Source: a virus. From it: 47,772 nt of DNA. The DNA lies in IMG/VR virus record IMGVR_UViG_3300032086_002091, positions 1 to 47,772 of that record; one strand, 5' to 3'. Position 1 is the stretch's first letter. Every line of letters begins with the position of its first letter. The position numbers were made by a program, and so were the translations under genes. The notes beneath the pieces are model-generated. The model made no database searches and was not told the DNA's origin. It saw only the letters and a program-made list of their open reading frames with translations. Positions 40,057-45,906 of this stretch are shown here, piece by piece.

Positions 40057-40833
40057 ATGTTATTACGTAGTTATAAGTTTGGTAGTAAGAGTGGTAAGGC
40101 ATTAGCTGAAGCCTTAGGTGCTAAGCGTATTAAGCACAAAGGGAGTAAGTTTATTGGACGACCACATAAGACAGTTATTAATTGGGGTTGTAGTGTATTG
40201 CCAGAAGAGGTGTTGAAGTGTAAGGTTGTGAATGACCCTGACTTCGTTGGCTTAGCTGCCAACAAGAAAGACTTCTTCTTACGCCTTGATGATTACAACA
40301 TGACAGCTGAAGAGGGTCGTAAGATTTACCATCCAGACTTCACCAGTGATAAGGCTGTAGCTGAACAGTGGTTAGCTGATGGAGCTACGGTTGTTGAGCG
40401 TCATAAGCTTACTGGTAACAGTGGTGAGGGTATTGTAATTTGTGAGCCTGATGGTGAGCTAGGTAATGCTAAGCTGTACACCAAGTATGTCCCTAAGAAG
40501 AATGAATATCGTGTACATGTTGTTAATGGCCAGCCTATTGACATTCAGCGTAAGGCTCGTGTTAAAGACTTACCAGATGATCAGATCAACTGGAAGGTAC
40601 GCAACATGGATGGTGGATTCATCTTTGCTCGTAACGAAGATCACCAAGTTCCACCTGTAGTTGCACACCAAGGTGTGTTAGCTGTTGAGGCATTACGCCT
40701 AGACTTTGGTGCTGTAGATGTCATCTACAATGATAAGAAAGGTGTGGCGTATGTGTTAGAAGTTAATACAGCACCGGGACTAATGGGTACAACTCTTGAG
40801 AAATATGTGGAGGCTTTCAATGAGCTTGGTTGA
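40057..40833 (+). CDS. ATP-grasp ligase (RimK-like), 258 aa
   Basis: Carboxylate-amine ligase acting via acyl phosphate. Central and C-terminal ATP-grasp elements: VVERHKLTGNSGEGIVIC (about 112-129), KLYTKYVPKKNEYRVHVVNGQPIDIQRK (about 140-167) and VDVIYNDKKGVAYVLEVNTAPGLMGTT (about 222-248) with the Mg-binding Glu-x-Asn. RimK relatives add amino acids to proteins or peptides, so a tail-modification role is possible. Its end overlaps the start of tail-tagged gene 4. Confidence 0.9.
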   Translation: MLLRSYKFGSKSGKALAEALGAKRIKHKGSKFIGRPHKTVINWGCSVLPEEVLKCKVVNDPDFVGLAANKKDFFLRLDDYNMTAEEGRKIYHPDFTSDKAVAEQWLADGATVVERHKLTGNSGEGIVICEPDGELGNAKLYTKYVPKKNEYRVHVVNGQPIDIQRKARVKDLPDDQINWKVRNMDGGFIFARNEDHQVPPVVAHQGVLAVEALRLDFGAVDVIYNDKKGVAYVLEVNTAPGLMGTTLEKYVEAFNELG

Positions 40834-41062
40834 TACTCACGGTAACCCCCCTCATAGTAGTGCCACTCACTATATAAGGAATGATGGGGACACTTTGTGG
40901 TTTGTTAAGATTGATGGGGAGGGTAGGTATACATTGCTTAACAGTGATGGTGTCCGTATGGGTAGGTATACTGAGGACTATCTGACAAAACTTGGATACG
41001 TCATATACACACTTAAATCCTTAGAGGAACTAATGGAGGAATACTTAAGTGAAAAAACATAA
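40820..41062 (+). CDS. Tail-tagged small protein 4 (GNPP..ATHY type), 80 aa
   Basis: Start ATG 40820 after GTGGAGG, within the end of the ATP-grasp gene. SLVDTHGNPPHSSATHYIRN then LWFVKIDGEGRYTLLNSDG is close to protein 3. The C-terminus is KSLEELMEEYLSEKT. GGAGGAATACTTAA in its tail codons gives the ribosome-binding site for the GTG start of the transglycosylase. Confidence 0.8.
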   Translation: MSLVDTHGNPPHSSATHYIRNDGDTLWFVKIDGEGRYTLLNSDGVRMGRYTEDYLTKLGYVIYTLKSLEELMEEYLSEKT

Positions 41063-41666
41063 AGATAATTTACCACTACCACTACTAATAATGGTGGGGG
41101 TGGCACTACTAGCAGCAGCCTTTACATCAGACGCTAGTGAATGTTATGATGACATGACTCCCTCCCAGAAAGATGTGCTTTACAAAGCGTATAAGAAAGG
41201 AGCTGACCATGACTTAGGCTACACCATGATGGCAATAGCTTGGAAGGAGTCCACAGCTGGTAAGTATAGGGTGAACCTAAACTCTATGGACTTTGGTGTT
41301 ATGCAGAATAGTCTTAAGACTGCCTCAACTAGGACAGGTACTAAGGGTTATTACAAGAAGATGGAGCTTGTAGAAGCCCTCATTAAGGATGATAAGCTTA
41401 GTATGGACTTAGCCTTAGAGGAGCTACTATACTGGCGTAAGCAGGTTGATGGTTGGCGTAACATGGTTATGGCTTACAATGTTGGATGGGCTTATGGGGG
41501 CAATAAGTCCTACCTGAAAGACATTGTTACTAATGTTAAACGCTTCCAGAAGTGTGGCATTGGTGACTTAGTTAAGGCTCACTACTGGTCAAAGATGCCA
41601 GTGTATGATAGTCATTTTGAATTAATCCCTATGAGGTTGGACTATGGTAAAGTTAAAAGATGGTGA
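41049..41666 (+). CDS. Membrane-anchored or secreted lytic transglycosylase-like protein, 205 aa
   Basis: GTG start. An N-terminal signal or anchor (LPLPLLIMVGVALLAAAFTSDASE, about 8-31) precedes an SLT-like domain: MAIAWKESTAGKYRVN with the catalytic Glu (about 62-77), DFGVMQNS (about 81-88) and AYNVGWAYGG (about 144-153). It would cut glycan strands in the periplasm. Encoded among ligase and tail-tagged genes rather than in the lysis cassette, so it may remodel the wall during infection rather than at lysis. Confidence 0.8.
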   Translation: MKKHKDNLPLPLLIMVGVALLAAAFTSDASECYDDMTPSQKDVLYKAYKKGADHDLGYTMMAIAWKESTAGKYRVNLNSMDFGVMQNSLKTASTRTGTKGYYKKMELVEALIKDDKLSMDLALEELLYWRKQVDGWRNMVMAYNVGWAYGGNKSYLKDIVTNVKRFQKCGIGDLVKAHYWSKMPVYDSHFELIPMRLDYGKVKRW

Positions 41667-41901
41667 TCAGGTTAATATAAAACCTGATGCAGGCACTTAT
41701 AGATATTTTTCAATACTACGCATACCAAAAGAGGTGATAGATCAACCTTGGTTTGTAAAGAGGAAGGGGGGATGTCCCAACGAAGGTGTGTCACTTGTCA
41801 CCAATTACAATGGTGTTGAGTATGATGTATTCTTCTACAACCATGAGATAGTGCCCAAAACATTAGAAGAGCTTATGGAGGAATATTTATGTTCAAAGTA
41901 G
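41644..41901 (+). CDS. Tail-tagged small protein 5 (SH3-like), 85 aa
   Basis: ATG 41644 overlaps the transglycosylase end. N-terminal VKLKDGDQVNIKPDAGTYRYF and a DVFFYNHEIVP strand suggest a small barrel. C-terminus KTLEELMEEYL then CSK; the last codons TTATGTTCAAAGTAG also encode MFKV of protein 6. Confidence 0.8.
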   Translation: MVKLKDGDQVNIKPDAGTYRYFSILRIPKEVIDQPWFVKRKGGCPNEGVSLVTNYNGVEYDVFFYNHEIVPKTLEELMEEYLCSK

Positions 41902-42113
41902 GTGATAAGGTTAAGCTTATTGACCCAACCTCAATCTGGTTCCTTAAAGAGGCTGAAGACTTAGTTGTTATCCAAGTTGACGAAGATGATGATTTGTTCC
42001 CATACCTTATCTATAGTAAATCCTTAGGTAGCCGTGATTGGGCTAGGGAAGACGATATAGCCCCTGAGAAGTCCCTTGAGCAATTGATGGAGGAATACTT
42101 ATGTCAGAGTTAG
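41889..42113 (+). CDS. Tail-tagged small protein 6 (SH3-like), 74 aa
   Basis: Begins MFKVGDKVKLIDPTSIWFL, like protein 9. C-terminus KSLEQLMEEYL then CQS, whose codons overlap the MSELD start of protein 7. GGAGG stands 7 bases before the next ATG. Confidence 0.8.
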   Translation: MFKVGDKVKLIDPTSIWFLKEAEDLVVIQVDEDDDLFPYLIYSKSLGSRDWAREDDIAPEKSLEQLMEEYLCQS

Positions 42114-42331
42114 ATAGGTATGGACACAAAGCATTGGAAGGGGCTACCCATAAAGTTCGTAGAAATGATGACTTCTATTTTGCCAGAGTGGTAGATGATC
42201 ACTATATTGAAATCCAAGGAGGGGGTGGTAATTGGATTAGGTATGGCAAGAAAATGCTTACTGGGGTAGGTTATAAAGTGGAGCCTATCAAAACTCTTGA
42301 ACAGTTAATGGAAGAGTATTTGAGGGAATAG
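42101..42331 (+). CDS. Tail-tagged small protein 7 (ATH type), 76 aa
   Basis: Starts MSELDRYGHKALEGATHKV, the same MSELD start as protein 2; then FYFARVVDDHYIEIQGGGGNW. C-terminus KTLEQLMEEYLRE. Its stop begins copy 2 of the 40-base flank repeat. Confidence 0.8.
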   Translation: MSELDRYGHKALEGATHKVRRNDDFYFARVVDDHYIEIQGGGGNWIRYGKKMLTGVGYKVEPIKTLEQLMEEYLRE

Positions 42332-42368
42332 TGAGATGCCTATTGCAATAATTTTTGGGAGAAAATAT
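42329..42368 (+). repeat. 40-base flank repeat, copy 2
   Basis: Matches 36001-36040 at 29 of 40 positions. Contains the GGGAG ribosome-binding site for the next TTG start. Confidence 0.6.
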
Positions 42369-42369
42369 T

Positions 42370-42603
42370 TTGACTAAACTAAGGTTTAAAGAAGGTGATG
42401 AGGTTGAACTAACTGTAGAAATAGACCGTCTTAAGGGGTTTACAGACTTATACGTACATTTTGCTGATGACACCCCCGGTGAAGATCTAGTCTACCTACT
42501 TAAGAGCAGGTCGTCAGGTATTGATTACTGGGTTAAAGAGAGTTCAATAAAGCTTAAGAAGACACTAGAAGAACTAATGGAGGAGTATCTATGTTCAAAG
42601 TAG
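42370..42603 (+). CDS. Tail-tagged small protein 8 (SH3-like), 77 aa
   Basis: TTG 42370 after GGGAG (8-base gap) is preferred to TTG 42355, which would place the start before the ribosome-binding site. N-terminal TKLRFKEGDEVELTVEIDRL, C-terminus KKTLEELMEEYL then CSK, overlapping MFKV of protein 9. Confidence 0.75.
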   Translation: MTKLRFKEGDEVELTVEIDRLKGFTDLYVHFADDTPGEDLVYLLKSRSSGIDYWVKESSIKLKKTLEELMEEYLCSK

Positions 42604-42821
42604 GTGACAAAGTTAGGATTAGGGAAGACTCTGAATACTATGGTATAAATGTTAACTGGAACCCAGCTGGTGTTGATGGTGTTGTGTATAGGTTAGGCGA
42701 ACACTCCACTTATGTCAGGTGGGATACTAGGTGTTCTAATGTCTACCATGAGCGTGACCTAGAGTATGTCAAGACACTAGAAGAACTTATGGAGGATTAC
42801 CTTGGGGATATGTATAGCTAA
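42591..42821 (+). CDS. Tail-tagged small protein 9 (SH3/KOW-like), 76 aa
   Basis: MFKVGDKVRIREDSEYYGIN with VDGVVYRLGEHSTYVRWDTR is a clear paralogue of protein 1 (35558). C-terminus KTLEELMEDYL then GDMYS. The tail codons supply GGAGG for the TTG start of the primase-helicase at 42802, coupling this array to replication genes. Confidence 0.8.
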   Translation: MFKVGDKVRIREDSEYYGINVNWNPAGVDGVVYRLGEHSTYVRWDTRCSNVYHERDLEYVKTLEELMEDYLGDMYS

Positions 42822-43785
42822 AACCTCACACTCTTGTGGCACAAGGCAAGGCTTACAGGTGTTTGAGGCAGAGGATGGCACTGTTAACGGCTATTGTTTT
42901 AGTTGTGATACAGTGGTTAAACATCCATACGGAGAGCCTAAGAGGGCTGAGGACATACCTAAGAAGCAACGCTTAGGTAAGACACGGGAAGAAATGGAAG
43001 AGGAGATTGAAGAAGTACATGGGTTAGCAGCTGTTGACCTAGTTGATAGGCGTTTACGTAAAGAAGTGTTAGACTACTACGGTATTAAGATTGGGCTAAG
43101 TCAAGTTGATGGTAAAACACCAACCATGGCCTACTTCCCATACTATGATGGTGGTGAGTTTAGTGCTTACAAGTGTAAGCTGCTTAAGGATAAGAAGTTT
43201 TGGTCTATTGGTGATCAAGGTGAGGTTGACCTGTTTGGTTGGCAACAGGCTGTAGAGTCTGGGGCTAAGCGTATTATTATTGTTGAGGGGGAGTTTGATG
43301 CACCAGCTCTTAAACGCATACTCGATCTTTACACAGAGGATAAGTATAAAGAACTTATTCCTGCTGTATGTAGCCTTCCCCATGGCGCTGCTAGTGCTGC
43401 AAAAGACCTATCAAGGCTAGCTAAGAAGATACGTAAACACTTCCGTGAGATTAGCTTCTGCTATGATGATGATGAAGCAGGCCAGAACGCCCTAGAAGCC
43501 TCTATGAAGGTGTTTCCAGAGGCTACTACTATCAACCTACCACTTAAGGACGCTAATGACTGCCTGAAGGCTGGTGTGAAGGTACAGAAGGCTGCCTATA
43601 AAGCTGCTTACTGGAACCACACTAAGACTAAGAACACTAAGTTAGTGTGGGCTGATGACATATGGGATGAGTCTAAAGAAGCTGCCCAGTATGGTGTGTC
43701 TTGGCCTTGGAAGGAGACAACTAAACTAACCCGTGGCATACGTAAAGGTGAAACCATTTACATTGGTGCTGCACAAAAGATGGGT
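42802..43785 (+). CDS. Primase-helicase, exon 1 (328 codons; spliced protein 553 aa)
   Basis: T7 gp4-like bifunctional enzyme. TTG start in the tail of protein 9. A zinc-binding N-terminus (SHSCGTRQGLQVFEAEDG, then YCFSCD) shows one CxxC knuckle, while the first knuckle is H-S-C rather than C-x-x-C. Toprim primase elements are IIIVEGEFDAPAL and EISFCYDDDEAGQNAL. The exon ends with GETIYIGAAQKMG, in the middle of the helicase Walker A; the next codon is TGA until the intron is removed. Joining to 44368 gives GAAQKMGKSEVV, a complete P-loop. Confidence 0.92.
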
Positions 43786-44367
43786 TGACATATTAGCCCA
43801 TGTTAAAGACATTGAATTCAGGGGAACCCTAGAACAGGTAATCCTGAGCCAAGCTTGCCTCCAAACTTAAGGAGGTTATATGAAAATTAAAGGTTATGAA
43901 AATTACCGAGTAACTGCTGGTGGCACTGTGTTTGGTGCCAGAGGTAGGGTGCTTAAGCAAGATGTTAATAGTACAGGGTATAAGAGAATTACCTTGTGTA
44001 AAAATGGGATTACTAAGAGGGTCTTTGTCCACAGGCTTGTGGCTGAGCACTTCGTAGACAATCCAAACAACTATGAATATGTTAATCATATTAATGGCGT
44101 TAAGACAGACAACCGAAGCATTAACCTAGAATGGTGCACTGCTTCTTATAACGTCAAAGATGGTTGGGCTAGGGGGAGGGATTCCTCACATCTGCATTTA
44201 AATTTCAAGAGGCAAGAAGGTGCAACGACTATCCCGAAAGGGAGTACACTCAAGTGAGTGGAAGCGGTGTCCACCGAAAGGTGATGATATAGTCTACTCT
44301 GCATGGGGACATGCAGCAGTTCATAAGAGAACGGGCAGGGAGGTAACGTACCCTGTCGAATATAAGG
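43786..44367 (+). mobile_element. Group I intron (582 bases) with an HNH homing endonuclease
   Basis: The 5' exon ends ATGGGT; GCCCAT at 43796-43801 pairs with it and gives the classic U-G pair at the splice site (P1). AATCCTGAGCCAAGC (about 43841-43855) and GATATAGTC (about 44286-44294) are conserved core strands of phage group I introns. CAGGG/CCCTG near 44335-44355 is a P9-like hairpin. The intron ends with G44367 before the exon codon AAA. The insertion lies between the Gly and Lys codons of the helicase P-loop, a highly conserved site as favoured by homing elements. Confidence 0.88.
43880..44257 (+). CDS. Intron-encoded HNH homing endonuclease (NUMOD4 + HNH), 125 aa
   Basis: ATG after AAGGAGG inside the intron. 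N-terminal IKGYENYRVTAGGTVFGARGRVLKQDVNSTGYKRITLCKNG is a NUMOD4-like module; VFVHRLVAEHFVDNP, VNHINGVKTDNRSINLEWCTASYNV is the HNH core (H-x..N-H-x..N). It would cleave intronless helicase alleles and spread the intron. The C-terminal tail runs into conserved intron core sequence. Confidence 0.88.
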   Translation: MKIKGYENYRVTAGGTVFGARGRVLKQDVNSTGYKRITLCKNGITKRVFVHRLVAEHFVDNPNNYEYVNHINGVKTDNRSINLEWCTASYNVKDGWARGRDSSHLHLNFKRQEGATTIPKGSTLK

Positions 44368-45045
44368 AAATCAGAGGTTGTTAACGCCTTAGCTGCCCAC
44401 TTAGTTGTTGAGCATGATTGGAAAATATTGTTAGCCAAGCCTGAGGAAGCTAACAAGAAGACAGTTAAGTTATTAGCTGGTAAAATAGCTAAGACTAAGT
44501 TCCATGACCCCTCTGTTGAGTTTGATGAGGAGGCTTATGAGGAGGCAGGTAAGAAAATCTTGGGCCGTAAGGTCGCAATGCTCGACCTATACCAACACGC
44601 AGACTATGAAACATTCAAAGCCGATTGCGTGGAGGCAGCAGCACAAGGAGTTGACGCAATCTTCCTCGACCCAATCACCAACCTAACCAATGGTATGAAT
44701 GCAGCTGATGCTAACACTAAGTTACAAGAGATTGCACAGGACTTAGCATCTATGGCTAAGGATTTGAATGTAGTAATATTCATCTTCTGCCACTTGCGTA
44801 ATCCAGATGGTGGTGCTAGCCATGACCGTGGTGGTAAGGTGCTTACTTCACAGTTTGCTGGCTCTAGGGCTATGGGACGCTCATGTAACTATATGTTTGG
44901 TTTAGAGGGTAATAAAGACCCTGACCTATCACCTGAAGAGCGTAATACAAGGAAGCTTGTACTGCTTGATGATAGGGAGTTTGGGGAAGTGGGGGAGACT
45001 AGACTGTTCTGGAATCCTGAGACAACAGCTTTTATGGAGATGTGA
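44368..45045 (+). CDS. Primase-helicase, exon 2 (225 codons)
   Basis: Continues the helicase from KSEVVNALAAHLVVEHDWKILLAKPEE. RecA-like elements: Walker B VDAIFLDPITNLT, the FIFCHLRNPDGG loop and GSRAMGRSCNYMFGLEGNKDPD, ending FGEVGETRLFWNPETTAFMEM, the usual gp4-like C-terminus. Read alone from 44428 it would lack the P-loop, so its expression depends on splicing. Confidence 0.92.
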   Translation, partial: KSEVVNALAAHLVVEHDWKILLAKPEEANKKTVKLLAGKIAKTKFHDPSVEFDEEAYEEAGKKILGRKVAMLDLYQHADYETFKADCVEAAAQGVDAIFLDPITNLTNGMNAADANTKLQEIAQDLASMAKDLNVVIFIFCHLRNPDGGASHDRGGKVLTSQFAGSRAMGRSCNYMFGLEGNKDPDLSPEERNTRKLVLLDDREFGEVGETRLFWNPETTAFMEM

Positions 45046-45046
45046 T

Positions 45047-45400
45047 ATGGAAAAACTAAGAGTAGTAAGTTTAGGTGCTTACTCAATAATGTTTGATAAT
45101 GGTTATGAGCTTTCATCAGAGCATGAACAAGATTGTTGTGAGCACCATTATCTTAGCTTTGATGACCTAACTATGGAGGATTTTGAGGGGCTTGAGTTTG
45201 ACCTATCCTCAGACAATTTCTTTGAGTCTGTAGAAGGTTATGGAATCAGGTTAGTCCCTATTAAAGGGCACCCAGTTAGTGTACCCGGCTATGGTAGTAA
45301 TAATGGCTATTACTCATCTAATCTTGATTTGGTTGTAAGGCTTAATGGTAAGATGGTTAAGGGTTATGATGTATCTGAGTGCCAAGACATTACTGCGTGA
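45047..45400 (+). CDS. DUF7448-like small protein, 117 aa
   Basis: ATG 45047, 2 bases after the helicase stop. SLGAYSIMFDNGYELSSEHEQDCCEHHYLSFDDL has the 'EH.QDCCE.v...D' signature of a widespread phage domain of unknown function, followed by the usual IRLVPIKGHPVSVPGYGSNNGYYSSNLDLVV segment. The paired cysteines may bind metal. Located in the replication operon. Confidence 0.75.
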   Translation: MEKLRVVSLGAYSIMFDNGYELSSEHEQDCCEHHYLSFDDLTMEDFEGLEFDLSSDNFFESVEGYGIRLVPIKGHPVSVPGYGSNNGYYSSNLDLVVRLNGKMVKGYDVSECQDITA

Positions 45401-45411
45401 GGGGAATTAGT

Positions 45412-45906
45412 TTGGAAGAAAGAAATAAAGTGATAGGTGATGCCTATTTAGAACATTCGGATATGATATTCAAGACAGCTTATGCTCGTTTACGTAATGA
45501 GTTTGACGCTGAAGATGCTATGCAAGATACTTTCGAGCTAGCATTAAAGTACTATCATACATACAACCCAGAACGGTCATCAATCAAAACTTGGCTTAAC
45601 AATATAGCACACAATCGTTGCTCTGCAATTCAAACATTAGAGCGTAACAAGGGTGTTAAAGTTGAGGTGGAGGATGATGTGATGGGTGAGCTTGAGTTCA
45701 CCTTAGACCGTGAGATAGCTTTGGAGAAAGCAATTGGATACATTGATAGCATTAAGTCCCCTGTACAACGAGGTGTACTGCAATTACATTTTGTTGACAA
45801 GGCTAAGCCCAGAGACATTGAAGCAGTTACTGGTGTCAAACCTGCGTACGCTAGTGTGATCATCTGTGAGTTTCTAAACCATATCAAGAAGGAGTTTAAG
45901 CATTGA
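45412..45906 (+). CDS. Phage-encoded sigma70-family (ECF-like) sigma factor, 164 aa
   Basis: TTG 45412 follows GAGGGG by 7 bases; an upstream in-frame start at 45379 would overlap the DUF7448 gene. Region 2: HSDMIFKTAYARLRNEFDAEDAMQDTFELALKYYHTYNPERSSIKTWLNNIAHNRCSAI, with the acidic 'D-A-E-D-A-x-Q-D-T-F' helix that binds RNA polymerase and the 'F.tWL..IA.N' -10 helix. Region 4: IDSIKSPVQRGVLQLHFVDKAKPRDIEAVTGVKPAYASVIICEFLNHIKK, a helix-turn-helix for -35 contacts. There is no region 1 or 3, as in ECF factors. Likely directs host polymerase to phage middle or late promoters, since no phage RNA polymerase is seen. Confidence 0.85.
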   Translation: MEERNKVIGDAYLEHSDMIFKTAYARLRNEFDAEDAMQDTFELALKYYHTYNPERSSIKTWLNNIAHNRCSAIQTLERNKGVKVEVEDDVMGELEFTLDREIALEKAIGYIDSIKSPVQRGVLQLHFVDKAKPRDIEAVTGVKPAYASVIICEFLNHIKKEFKH

